A stretch of DNA of 12,996 bases from Spirosomataceae bacterium (lineage in GTDB: Bacteria > Bacteroidota > Bacteroidia > Cytophagales > Spirosomataceae): positions 1 to 12,996 of the forward strand of contig JALOLW010000057.1 of assembly GCA_025455795.1 (NCBI GenBank), written 5' to 3'. The notes below the pieces were generated by a model, which saw only the letters and a list, made by a program, of their open reading frames with translations, ran no database searches and was not told where the DNA came from. Shown here piece after piece: positions 1-7,483 of the stretch; the stretch's first letter is position 1, and each line of letters starts with the position of its first letter. The position numbers and the translations under genes are program-made.

Positions 1-10
1 ATATTTGCCG

Positions 11-46
11 TTGTCAAATCAAACACACTGTTTGACAATAATTTTG
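11..46 (+). promoter_or_regulatory. Inverted repeat plus -7 element upstream of pheT
   Basis: A perfect 8-bp inverted repeat (TTGTCAAA at 11-18, TTTGACAA at 31-38, 12-nt spacer) directly abuts TAATTTTG at 39-46, an exact match to the Bacteroidota -7 consensus TAnnTTTG. A -33 motif is not clear; the TTG at 11-13 is somewhat too far away. The transcript would begin near 53, about 40 nt before the pheT start. The palindrome could be an operator or the end of an upstream gene's terminator; no T-run follows it. The motif ATATTTGCC also recurs at 1-9 and 60-68, with a variant at 41-48. Confidence 0.45.
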
Positions 47-94
47 CCCTCGCCAAATAATATTTGCCCTAAAATTTGAAATTTAACACAGTTC

Positions 95-2527
95 ATGAAA
101 ATTTCGTACAACTGGCTCAAACAATTCATAGATATTCCCGAATCGGCGGAAGAAATTGGTAAAGTACTCACGGCCACGGGCTTGGAAGTAGAAGGGGTCG
201 AACCCGTAGAGCGCATCAAAGGCGGTCTGCAAGGGGTTGTGGTTGGGCAAGTGCTAACTTGTGAGCCTTTTATGGTCAAAGACAAAACCCTCCACCTCAC
301 TACCGTAGATACGGGCGCAGGCGAACCAGCCACTATCGTCTGTGGCGCGTCAAACGTAGCCGCAGGGCAAAAAGTAGTCGTAGCTACCGTGGGCGCAACC
401 ATCTATCCCGCTGAAGGCGAGCCTTTTACGATTGCCAAAAGAAAAGTCTATGGGCAGCCGTCTGAGGGCATGATTTGTGCCGAAGACGAACTCGGCCTCG
501 GTACGTCGCACGCGGGTATCATGGTTTTGGACACCGACCTGCCTAACGGCACCCCTGCGATTGAGTATTTTGGCCTCCAACCCGACTACGTAATCGAAAT
601 TGGCCTGACCCCCAACCGCGCCGACGCCGCCTCGCATCTCGGCGTAGCCCGCGACCTCAAAGCTGTTCTCAATCGCCCACTTTGTATTCCCACTGTTGAA
701 GAGTTCACAGTTTATAGTTCACGGTTTACAGTTGGTAGTTCACTAAATGTCACGGTCGAAAACACGGAGGCTTGTCCGCGCTATGCGGGCGTAGTCATTT
801 CGGGGCTGACCGTCAAAGAATCGCCCGATTGGTTGAAAGACAAACTTCAAGCCGTGGGCGTGCGCTGTATCAACAACGTGGTGGACATCACCAACTACCT
901 CTGCCACGAACTCGGCCAACCGCTGCACGCTTTTGACTTAGACAAAATCACGGGTCATCAAGTCATTGTCAAAACCTTGCCCGAAGGAACGCCTTTTGTC
1001 ACGCTCGACGGCGTAGAACGCAAACTTTCGGCCAATGATTTGATGATTTGCAACAGCGAAGAACCGATGTGTATCGGTGGGGTGTTTGGTGGTACTAAAT
1101 CGGGTGTGACAGAGCAAACAACCGCGATTTTTTTGGAAGCGGCGCATTTTTCGTCGGCTTGGATTCGCAAAACGGGGACTTTCCACAGCCTCAAAACCGA
1201 CGCTTCGTTTCGTTTTGAGCGTGGTACAGACCCCAACTTGCCCGTGTATGCCCTCAAACGCGCCGCCCTGCTGCTGCTCGACGTAGCAGGTGGAGAAGTC
1301 TCGTCTGATATTTTTGATATTTATCCGCAGCCTATCGCGCATTTTAGCGTGCCTGTGAAGTACAAAAATGTGGATAGGCTCATTGGCAAAACCCTCGACC
1401 GCACCCTCATCAAGCGGATTCTCAACGATTTGGACATCCAACTCCACGACGAAACGCCCGAAGGTTTCACGGCTTCCGTGCCGCCTTACCGCGTGGATGT
1501 GACCCGTGAGGCCGACGTAATTGAGGAAATTTTGCGAATTTATGGGTTTGACAACATCGAACTTTCCGAAACCCTCGCCACCGATTTTCTGTCGGGCTTC
1601 CCCACCGTGGACCCCGACAAACAGAAATTGCGCGTTGCTAATCTGTTGGCGGCCAATGGTTTCAACGAAACCATGACCAACTCGCTCACCAAACCTGCGT
1701 ACAGCGCGGCCATCGCGCCTACGCTCGTGGGTGAAGACGTACAAATGCTCAATCCTCTTAGCGAAGACCTGTTGGTAATGCGTCAAACAATGCTTTTTTC
1801 GGGGTTGGAGTCAGTGGTCTATAACCTCAACCGTCGCCAAAGAGACCTCAAAATTTGTGAGTTTGGCAAAACGTATCACAAAGTAGAAGGCAAATACAAG
1901 GAGTTGTCGCACTTGGTGCTGCTCATGGCGGGGCATCAAGCGGCGGAAAGTTGGTTTGAAAAAGACCAAAAACTCGCTTTCCACGATTTGGCCTCGGCGG
2001 TGCAGTTGGTGTTGCAAGCGATGCGCGTCACGACGGTCGAAAAACAAGAAATCACGGATAAAACGATATTTGAATACGGCCTTACCTACACCCTCAACAA
2101 AAAGCCGTTGGTGAGTTTTGGACAAGTCAGAGCCAAACTGACCAAAATCCTCGACATCAAGCAAGCGGTATTTTATGCCGATTTTGACTGGGCTTATCTG
2201 CTCAAACAGTACCAAGACAAAGTACGTTTTACGGAAGTATCCAAGTTTCCCGAAGTCCGTCGTGATTTGTCGTTGGTGCTGGACAAAACCGTGACTTTTG
2301 AGCAAATCCGCCAAGCCGCCCGCAAATACGAGCGCGAACTACTGACCGACGTAAACGTGTTTGATGTTTATGAAGGAGACAACATCGGCCCCGACAAAAA
2401 ATCGTACTCCGTGAGTTTTACGCTCCAAGACGCTTCCCAAACCCTCACCGACAAAGTGATAGACAAAACCATGCAAAAACTCATGATAGCGTTTGAGAAA
2501 GAGTTGGGGGCAGTGATTCGGAAGTAG
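95..2527 (+). CDS. pheT: Phenylalanine--tRNA ligase beta subunit
   Basis: Cytoplasmic beta subunit of the alpha2-beta2 enzyme that charges tRNA-Phe with phenylalanine using ATP; it carries tRNA binding and editing. The 810 residues show the family order: an N-terminal start MKISYNWLKQFIDIP, an EMAP/OB-type tRNA-binding domain (about 40-150), a B3/4 editing region (about 220-390, with NNVVDITNYLCHELGQPLHAFD), the RFERGTDP motif (about 373-380), a B5 domain ending in EEILRIYGFDNIE, a catalytic-like core, and a C-terminal FDX-ACB domain (about 715-809, with SKFPEVRRDLSLVLD). The length is near the usual 790-820. The ATG at 95 is the family start and lies about 40 nt after the predicted transcript start. 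pheS is not adjacent downstream. Residues 204-217 are encoded by a heptamer array lying in the linker between the tRNA-binding and B3/4 domains. Confidence 0.98.
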   Translation: MKISYNWLKQFIDIPESAEEIGKVLTATGLEVEGVEPVERIKGGLQGVVVGQVLTCEPFMVKDKTLHLTTVDTGAGEPATIVCGASNVAAGQKVVVATVGATIYPAEGEPFTIAKRKVYGQPSEGMICAEDELGLGTSHAGIMVLDTDLPNGTPAIEYFGLQPDYVIEIGLTPNRADAASHLGVARDLKAVLNRPLCIPTVEEFTVYSSRFTVGSSLNVTVENTEACPRYAGVVISGLTVKESPDWLKDKLQAVGVRCINNVVDITNYLCHELGQPLHAFDLDKITGHQVIVKTLPEGTPFVTLDGVERKLSANDLMICNSEEPMCIGGVFGGTKSGVTEQTTAIFLEAAHFSSAWIRKTGTFHSLKTDASFRFERGTDPNLPVYALKRAALLLLDVAGGEVSSDIFDIYPQPIAHFSVPVKYKNVDRLIGKTLDRTLIKRILNDLDIQLHDETPEGFTASVPPYRVDVTREADVIEEILRIYGFDNIELSETLATDFLSGFPTVDPDKQKLRVANLLAANGFNETMTNSLTKPAYSAAIAPTLVGEDVQMLNPLSEDLLVMRQTMLFSGLESVVYNLNRRQRDLKICEFGKTYHKVEGKYKELSHLVLLMAGHQAAESWFEKDQKLAFHDLASAVQLVLQAMRVTTVEKQEITDKTIFEYGLTYTLNKKPLVSFGQVRAKLTKILDIKQAVFYADFDWAYLLKQYQDKVRFTEVSKFPEVRRDLSLVLDKTVTFEQIRQAARKYERELLTDVNVFDVYEGDNIGPDKKSYSVSFTLQDASQTLTDKVIDKTMQKLMIAFEKELGAVIRK
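704..745 (+). repeat. Degenerate heptamer array inside pheT
   Basis: Six consecutive 7-nt units read TTCACAG, TTTATAG, TTCACGG, TTTACAG, TTGGTAG, TTCACTA. Together they are 42 nt, exactly 14 codons (FTVYSSRFTVGSSL, residues 204-217), so the reading frame is preserved. The array sits between LNRPLCIPTVEE and NVTVENTEACPRYAG, a variable interdomain linker in PheT. The same unit type occurs at 7530-7564 in the same codon phase. The pheT copy is more diverged, consistent with stabilisation inside an essential gene. Confidence 0.8.
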
Positions 2528-2579
2528 AAGAAATTCAGGGTCATTTCAGAAAAATACAACGCATGAAGTATCTTTACCC

Positions 2580-2587
2580 TAAATTTG
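2580..2587 (+). promoter_or_regulatory. Predicted -7 element of the PIN cassette
   Basis: TAAATTTG matches the Bacteroidota -7 consensus TAnnTTTG exactly and lies 29 nt before the ATG at 2617, giving a leader of about 24 nt. No convincing -33 TTTG is seen. The element suggests that the two-gene cassette is transcribed independently of pheT. Confidence 0.45.
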
Positions 2588-2616
2588 ATAGAAGAACCAC
2601 GTAAAATACAACTGCC

Positions 2617-2832
2617 ATGCTCACCAATCTCCAATTAGAACTTTTAAAGACGTTTTCAAGACCATTACCCGAAAGCCAGCTTTTAGAAATTAAGCAGCTT
2701 TTGGCTGATTACTTCGCCAGTAAAATAGACGATGGTATTGACGAATTTTTCGAGAAAAATAACTGGGATACTGATGCCAAAGTGAACCAGTGGCTTGGCG
2801 AACACCTCCGGACTCCATACAGTCACTCATGA
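2617..2832 (+). CDS. Small antitoxin-like protein upstream of PIN toxin
   Basis: A 71-residue acidic protein beginning MLTNLQLELLKTFSRPLPES and ending WLGEHLRTPYSHS. It appears largely helical (LLEIKQLLADYFASKIDDGIDEFFEKN) and shows no recognisable DNA-binding fold. It resembles small Bacteroidota and cyanobacterial proteins encoded just before PIN-domain genes, and its stop overlaps the next start (ATGA at 2829-2832), the classic arrangement of an antitoxin before its toxin. The antitoxin role is inferred from position and size only. Base composition is more AT-rich than pheT, suggesting acquisition with the toxin as one cassette. Confidence 0.75.
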   Translation: MLTNLQLELLKTFSRPLPESQLLEIKQLLADYFASKIDDGIDEFFEKNNWDTDAKVNQWLGEHLRTPYSHS

Positions 2833-3251
2833 AAATTGTCTTAGATACCAATTGTTTCTTAGCGATTTTGCCTAAGAAATCAGCTTATCGCCCCATTTTT
2901 GACGCTTATCGTAAAGGTATTTTTGAATTGATTATTTCTACTGAAATTCTTAGTGAGTATTCAGAAATTTTCGCCGAAAAAATGACCCCAGAAATCGCAG
3001 ACAATCTGGCCGAATTAATTCTAAAACAACATAATACAGTAAAAATAGAAGTCTATTTTCATTGGGGATTGATTACTCAGGATTACGACGACAATAAATT
3101 TATAGATGCAGCGATAGCTTCAAACGCAGATTTCTTTGTTACTTCTGATGGTCATTTCAAAATCTTAAAATCCATCCCGTTCCCCAAAGTTAAAGTCATT
3201 AGTTTAGGAGAATTTTTGGTAATTCTAAACAAAACTAATTCCCCTTTTTAG
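2829..3251 (+). CDS. PIN-domain toxin, putative endoribonuclease
   Basis: A 140-residue PIN-fold protein of the putative toxin-antitoxin PIN family (COG1569-like). PIN toxins are metal-dependent RNases that cleave tRNA or mRNA. Conserved acidic positions are visible: D6 in MKIVLDTN, E39/E43 in STEILSEY, D87/D88 in DYDDNKFIDAA and D107 in FFVTSDGHF. The start at 2829 is chosen because it gives the canonical PIN N-terminus and overlaps the preceding stop as ATGA. An upstream in-frame ATG at 2790 would add 13 residues with no family resemblance and would overlap the neighbour by 43 nt. The gene is AT-rich and converges on the minus-strand oxidoreductase pair, whose last stop is only 26 nt away. 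The active site looks intact. Confidence 0.88.
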   Translation: MKIVLDTNCFLAILPKKSAYRPIFDAYRKGIFELIISTEILSEYSEIFAEKMTPEIADNLAELILKQHNTVKIEVYFHWGLITQDYDDNKFIDAAIASNADFFVTSDGHFKILKSIPFPKVKVISLGEFLVILNKTNSPF

Positions 3252-3277
3252 GTACGATACCCTTGCAGAAGATCCGC

Positions 3278-3874
3278 TCACTCTGTCCAGCACTTTTGAC
3301 CTGTTTTGAGGTCGGTGCAGCCTTCGTATTGGCCTGGAATAGGGAGGTAGTTCAATACATTTTTACCAATCTTCTCCGACGTAAAAAACGCGCTCAAACA
3401 CAGGCTTTTGAGTTTCCTAAAAAATGTAATCGGCTTAGGGTCGGGGTCGAGCATGATGCCCCACATACTGATAGGAAACGGGGCCGATTCGCGGTCGAGG
3501 GTGGTGAGGTATTCGATGCGCTTTTTAGCATCAAGACTCTGAAAATCAACTTCGTACTTTGACGAACAAGCACTGTTAAAGTCGTCCAAGTCTTCCAAAA
3601 ACTTTTTTCTATCGGCATCGGTAAACATCGTTTTGAGTGAGGCGTCTATGAACTGCGTCACACCGATGTCGCGGGCACCTGGGGTTTTGGTGCGGGGCAA
3701 GATAGTTTCACAAATCTCTTCGACCAAAAACGCCTGCTCTTCCGAAAAAACGACGGGCTTCCAGTGGGCTTTGGGGGCGTTTTTGCAACTTATCATGATT
3801 TCTGACAGCGACGCTGCCGAAACCGCAAAGCCGAGTGTCAGGCTCAGTTGTTGTAAATAGGTGCGGCGGTTCAT
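3278..3874 (-). CDS. Gluconate 2-dehydrogenase subunit 3 family protein, Tat lipoprotein-like
   Basis: A 198-residue small subunit of a membrane-associated flavin dehydrogenase. The N-terminus reads MNRRTYLQQL, a twin-arginine motif, followed by a hydrophobic stretch and a lipobox-like MISC with Cys30, so the protein is probably Tat-exported and lipid-anchored. Family signatures follow: ILPRTKTPGARDIGVTQFID (about 58-77), a middle helical region, then FFRKLKSLCLSAFFTSEKIG and YLPIPGQYEGC near the C-terminus. In known relatives this subunit carries the catalytic flavoprotein across the inner membrane. The start at 3874 gives the Tat signal and overlaps the upstream flavoprotein stop as ATGA, indicating translational coupling. 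An upstream in-frame ATG at 4024 would add 50 residues read inside the flavoprotein gene and is rejected. Confidence 0.9.
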   Translation of the reverse strand: MNRRTYLQQLSLTLGFAVSAASLSEIMISCKNAPKAHWKPVVFSEEQAFLVEEICETILPRTKTPGARDIGVTQFIDASLKTMFTDADRKKFLEDLDDFNSACSSKYEVDFQSLDAKKRIEYLTTLDRESAPFPISMWGIMLDPDPKPITFFRKLKSLCLSAFFTSEKIGKNVLNYLPIPGQYEGCTDLKTGQKCWTE

Positions 3875-5592
3875 AGATTCAACTTTTTGAGTTCTTTGAC
3901 GGCGTAATCCACGGCCCGCGCCGTAAACGCCATGTAGGTGATAGAAGGATTGACGCAATTGGAGGAGGTCATAAACGAGCCGTCGGTCACAAAAACGTTG
4001 GCAACGGCGTGGAGTTGGTTCCAACGATTCAGTACCGAGGTTTTGGGGTCGGCACCCATGCGAGCCGTTCCCATTTCGTGGACACCGTTGCCCAAACCAC
4101 CGATGTTGTCAAACATCCGCACGTTTTTGAAGCCCGCCGCTTCAAGCATTTCGGCGGCGTCGGTTTTCATCTGTTGGCGCATTTTTAGCTCGTTTTCGCC
4201 GTGAGTGGCGTCAAACACAATCTGCGGAACGCCCCACTTGTCGGTTTTGTCTTTGCTGAGAGTCATTTTGTTTTCGTGGCGTGGCAGCACTTCGCCAAAG
4301 CCCATCAAGCTCATGTACCAGCCACCAGGCTCGGTGAGACGGTCTTTGAAATCAGCCCCTACGCCCACAGTATCGTTGCCACGGCCCCAGTTGGCGCGTC
4401 CTGAGTCGCCCTGATAATCATAGCCGCGCAGGAAGTTGGGATTCTTCGTTTTTTCGTCGAGATTGACGTATTTCGGAATAAAAATCCCCGTCGGACGGCG
4501 TCCTTTGTAGTATTTGTCGGTGAAGCCGTCGTAGTCGCCCATCGCGCCCACGTGGTAGTGATGGTCCATGATGTTGTGGCCGAGTTCGCCGCTGTCGTTG
4601 CCCATGCCATTCGGAAAACGCGCGGAGGTTGAGTTGAGCAAAATCTGCGCCGAGGCGGGTGCCGACGCGCACAGGAAGATGATTTTAGCAAAAAATTCGC
4701 TCGTTTTCATCGTTTCGCTGTCCACGATGCGCACGCCCGTCGCTTTCTGCGTTTTTTCGTCAAAAATAAGCGACTGCACGATGGCATTGGGTCTGACGAC
4801 CATGTTGCCCGTGCGGTGGGCGGCGGGAAGTGTGGCAGTGTTTGAACTAAAATACGCGCCATACGGACAGCCGCGACTGCAACGGTTGCGGGTTTGGCAC
4901 TGCCCACGGCCAAGTTCGAGGTGCCACGGCTGCGGCTCAGTGAGATGCGCCACGCGCCCAATCGTAATGTGCCGACCCGAAAACTTGGTTTCGACCGATT
5001 TTTTGAATTCTTTTTCCAAACAATTGAGCGGAAACGGCGGCAAAAACTCCCCGTCGGGTACGTGCGAGAGGCCGAGTTTTTCGCCGCTAATGCCCGCAAA
5101 CTTCTCTACGTAACTGTACCAGGGGGCGATTTCGGGGTAGCGCACAGGCCAATCTATGGCAATGCCCTCGCGGGCGTTGGCTTCAAAATCCATCGGTCCC
5201 CAACGATAGGTATGTTTGCCCCAAATCAGCGACCGTCCCCCGATTTGATTGCCCCGAATCCAGTCAAAACGTTTGGTCTCTTGGTAGGGGTTGTCGAGGT
5301 CGTTGGTATAAAAATGCTTGGTAGCACTACCCACAAACCCACTACGAATTTGGACGTGGTACTTTTCGAGGTCATTGGGCGAGAGGCCGCCGCGATTTTC
5401 GAGTTCCCAGCCGTCTTTCATCATCGTAGGGTAGTCTTCGATGTGGCTCACCATGCGGCCTTTTTCGATGACGAGCGTTTTGAGGCCCTTTTCGCAGAGT
5501 TCTTTGGCTGCCCAGCCGCCGCTCATGCCAGAGCCTATCACGATGGCATCGTAGGTATTGACGTTGTTGAGATTGATATTGAACTGTGGCAT
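3871..5592 (-). CDS. GMC-family FAD oxidoreductase, catalytic subunit of a sugar/alcohol dehydrogenase
   Basis: A 573-residue glucose-methanol-choline flavoprotein, likely oxidising a sugar, glycoside or alcohol. An N-terminal Rossmann motif, VIGSGMSGGWAAKELCEKG (G20, G22, G25), binds FAD and is followed by E43. The substrate domain contains GNQIGGRSLIWGKHTYRW. The C-terminal part carries HEMGTARMGADP and NCVNPSITYMAFTARAVDY, giving the likely catalytic pair H505 and N548. Cys232, Cys238 and Cys242 form C-x5-C-x3-C, the spacing of the 3Fe-4S ligands in Burkholderia-type FAD glucose dehydrogenase alpha subunits. There is no signal peptide; it probably exits by hitchhiking on the Tat-signalled small subunit, coupled by ATGA. 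No cytochrome c subunit is adjacent. The substrate cannot be told from sequence; 3-dehydrogenation of glycosides is one possibility. Confidence 0.92.
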   Translation of the reverse strand: MPQFNINLNNVNTYDAIVIGSGMSGGWAAKELCEKGLKTLVIEKGRMVSHIEDYPTMMKDGWELENRGGLSPNDLEKYHVQIRSGFVGSATKHFYTNDLDNPYQETKRFDWIRGNQIGGRSLIWGKHTYRWGPMDFEANAREGIAIDWPVRYPEIAPWYSYVEKFAGISGEKLGLSHVPDGEFLPPFPLNCLEKEFKKSVETKFSGRHITIGRVAHLTEPQPWHLELGRGQCQTRNRCSRGCPYGAYFSSNTATLPAAHRTGNMVVRPNAIVQSLIFDEKTQKATGVRIVDSETMKTSEFFAKIIFLCASAPASAQILLNSTSARFPNGMGNDSGELGHNIMDHHYHVGAMGDYDGFTDKYYKGRRPTGIFIPKYVNLDEKTKNPNFLRGYDYQGDSGRANWGRGNDTVGVGADFKDRLTEPGGWYMSLMGFGEVLPRHENKMTLSKDKTDKWGVPQIVFDATHGENELKMRQQMKTDAAEMLEAAGFKNVRMFDNIGGLGNGVHEMGTARMGADPKTSVLNRWNQLHAVANVFVTDGSFMTSSNCVNPSITYMAFTARAVDYAVKELKKLNL

Positions 5593-5618
5593 TGAGGTGA
5601 CGATTGATATACCACCAT

Positions 5619-5658
5619 AAAGCCACTATTGCTGTTTTTTTCCTCATGCAGTGGCTTT
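5619..5658 (-). promoter_or_regulatory. 9-bp inverted repeat upstream of the GMC gene
   Basis: AAAGCCACT at 5619-5627 and AGTGGCTTT at 5650-5658 are perfect reverse complements with a 22-nt spacer. The element lies 27-66 nt before the GMC start codon, in the only gene-free space between the divergent GMC gene and the gene at 5790. It may be a transcription-factor operator or a 5'-leader hairpin. No exact TAnnTTTG was found on the minus strand in this gap. Confidence 0.4.
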
Positions 5659-5789
5659 CCCCGCCAAAATTCAGCTATCCATTTTTACTACGGAATGTCA
5701 CGGCTAACATTTTTCCGTTTTTTTCTTGCAAAAAAAAGCGATTTTCGACTACTTGCTCTTGGGAGTAGTTATCACGTTAGAATTGCCCA

Positions 5790-6383
5790 ATGAACTTCAC
5801 AAAATACGTATTTCTGGTATTTATTTTTGCCCAAACTGCATTTGCCCAGTCAGCATGGCAAGAGGCGTGGCACAAGCGCGAGCGTACTGAGCAGATAGGG
5901 ATGAAAGTACTGGCGGGCTGGTCGTTGGCCAACATGGCCGTAAGCGGCATTGCTATCGGGCAAGCACAGGGCAGCACGCGCTCTTTTCACGAAATGAACC
6001 TGTACTGGAACGCCGTCAATTTGGGTATTGCGGGATTGGGTTTTATCAACACAGCCAGAGCCCGCAAGCGCACCGCCCCACCCACCCTTTCGGAGGCGTT
6101 GGAAGCACAAAAAAGCGTAGAAAAAGTGCTTTTGTTCAACACGGGACTTGATATGGCTTACGTGGCCAGCGGACTCTGGCTCTTAGAAAAAGCCAAAAAT
6201 CAGCCCGCCCAGCAAGACCGTTTTCGGGGTTTTGGACAGGCAGTTATCGTGCAGGGTGGTTTTTTGATGCTCTTCGATTTGACCAACTACCTCGTTCATA
6301 GCCGTAACGCGCCCCGCCTCCAAAAAGCCCTCGACCACGTAAGTGTAACGACCAACGGCGTAGGCATGCGGTGGGAGTTTTGA
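5790..6383 (+). CDS. Exported or membrane protein of unknown function
   Basis: A 197-residue protein with a clear signal peptide (MNFTKYVFLVFIFAQTAFA, predicted cleavage before Q20). Four hydrophobic segments follow at about 36-57, 71-88, 112-132 and 146-169, suggesting a small multi-pass inner-membrane protein. If the N-terminal segment is instead uncleaved, there would be five. Features include FHEMNLYWNAVNLGIAGLGF and FDLTNYLVHSRN. The pattern resembles a Bacteroidota-restricted family of unknown function, possibly DUF6992, which I recall only weakly. It is transcribed divergently from the GMC pair and sits 75 nt before the beta-phosphoglucomutase gene, so co-transcription with that gene is possible. 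No catalytic motif is visible. Confidence 0.85.
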   Translation: MNFTKYVFLVFIFAQTAFAQSAWQEAWHKRERTEQIGMKVLAGWSLANMAVSGIAIGQAQGSTRSFHEMNLYWNAVNLGIAGLGFINTARARKRTAPPTLSEALEAQKSVEKVLLFNTGLDMAYVASGLWLLEKAKNQPAQQDRFRGFGQAVIVQGGFLMLFDLTNYLVHSRNAPRLQKALDHVSVTTNGVGMRWEF

Positions 6384-6458
6384 GGGCTAACTCAGACGAT
6401 TTCGGAGCGACCCATGCTTGTTTGTATCCACTTACCCACCCACAAAACCAAAAGTTAA

Positions 6459-7121
6459 ATGACAAAAGCCTTTTTATTTGACCTCGACGGTGTCATTGTT
6501 GATACCGCGCACTTCCACTACCAAGCATGGCGCAGACTGGCCAACGAAAAGTTGGGATTTGATATTTCGGAAGAGTTCAACGAAAGCCTCAAAGGCGTAA
6601 GCCGCACGGAGTCGCTGGAGCGTATCCTCGCCCACGGAGGTACTACCCTCGACGAAGCCACCAAAACCGACTACGGTACGCTCAAAAACAACTGGTACGT
6701 AGCCCTCGTCAATCAGATGACACCCGACGATATTTTGCCAGGCATCACCGATTTTTTGGTCCAAACCCGCACCGCAGGCATCAAGATTGGACTCGGTTCG
6801 GTGAGCAAAAACGCCCGCCCTATCCTCGAAAAAGTGGGTATTTTGGACAAATTTGACGTGATTATTGACGGTAATAAAATCGCCAAAGGCAAACCCGACC
6901 CCGAGGTGTTTTTGAACGGCGCGGCAGAATTGGGCCTTTTACCCGAAGAATGTGTGGTGTTTGAAGATGCCGTGGCGGGCATTGAAGCAGGGCGCAGGGC
7001 AGGGATGAAAACCGTGGGTATCGGCAAAGCCGACATTCTCACCGAGGCGACCCTCGTTTTTGCTGATTTACAAAATGTCCAAGTAGCAGACTTGATTCAA
7101 CAATTGAAAGCGTTGGAATAA
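6459..7121 (+). CDS. pgmB: Beta-phosphoglucomutase
   Basis: A 220-residue HAD-superfamily enzyme interconverting beta-glucose 1-phosphate and glucose 6-phosphate, used after maltose, trehalose or kojibiose phosphorylases. Residue positions coincide with Lactococcus lactis beta-PGM: nucleophile D8 and acid/base D10 in FDLDGVIVD, H20 in the cap hinge, K45 and R49 in LKGVSR, S114/S116/K117/N118 in SVSKN, K145 in KGKPDPE, and E169/D170 in FEDAVAGIEAG. Length is typical (about 220). The ATG at 6459 gives the standard N-terminus. No phosphorylase or disaccharide transporter is visible nearby, so the physiological substrate source is unknown. No exact -7 element was found in the 75-nt gap before it, so it may share the upstream gene's transcript. 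Confidence 0.95.
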   Translation: MTKAFLFDLDGVIVDTAHFHYQAWRRLANEKLGFDISEEFNESLKGVSRTESLERILAHGGTTLDEATKTDYGTLKNNWYVALVNQMTPDDILPGITDFLVQTRTAGIKIGLGSVSKNARPILEKVGILDKFDVIIDGNKIAKGKPDPEVFLNGAAELGLLPEECVVFEDAVAGIEAGRRAGMKTVGIGKADILTEATLVFADLQNVQVADLIQQLKALE

Positions 7122-7483
7122 CTCACGCGATATTTTTTGGGAGAACTTCTAACCAAAACAAAAAAGATGAGGTTGGATTGGTGTTAATTAGGCTTGAAAA
7201 AATAGATAATCGTTTTAGACAGGCCAGAGCAAAGCTTTACACCAAGTAACTTAGTACCGTGATTTATAAATTTTGTTCTATTATTAATTTTACCGCCAAG
7301 ACGCAAGGACGCTAAGAATGAATGTAAAAAACATAGCGTATTTGCGCCTTTGCGGTTCAAAATACATGAAATAACTTTCAAAACACTGTACTTAGATTTG
7401 TAGCAATATTCAATGATGAGCTGCTTTAACCTTAATTAACATTGTTTCAACCCATTTTAACCTACCTTCTGAAATACATCGGC
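7122..7483. other. Intergenic region before the barrel gene
   Basis: AT-rich noncoding stretch after pgmB. It contains the imperfect palindrome at 7292-7356 and ends at the predicted promoter at 7484. I see no tRNA, CRISPR array, riboswitch or credible small gene; only short shadow reading frames occur. The part before 7290 has no structure I can name. Confidence 0.5.
7292..7356. repeat. Imperfect palindrome of the CGCAARGACGCTAAG type
   Basis: Left arm 7292-7313 (ACCGCCAAGACGCAAGGACG followed by CT) pairs with right arm 7335-7356 (AGCGTATTTGCGCCTTTGCG followed by GT) at 18 of 22 positions; the 21-nt loop holds a nested ATGT/ACAT pair (7322-7325, 7331-7334). Arms of this kind are scattered through many Bacteroidota intergenic regions. 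It is likely a REP- or MITE-like dispersed element. A terminator role is unlikely because neither flank has a T-run. Confidence 0.6.

Noticed and set aside
938..1786. 282-codon open frame on the minus strand opposite pheT
   Set aside because: Antisense shadow of pheT with no recognisable domain or start signal.
4894..5595. 233-codon open frame on the plus strand opposite the GMC gene
   Set aside because: Antisense to the GMC flavoprotein, whose FAD and catalytic motifs are clear; no independent evidence.
5748..5769. ACTACT/AGTAGT inverted repeat before the gene at 5790
   Set aside because: Only 6 bp with a 10-nt loop; easily due to chance and not linked to a promoter.
6375..6393. Possible terminator hairpin GAGTT/AACTC across the stop codon at 6383
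   Set aside because: The 5-bp stem is too short and no T-run follows.
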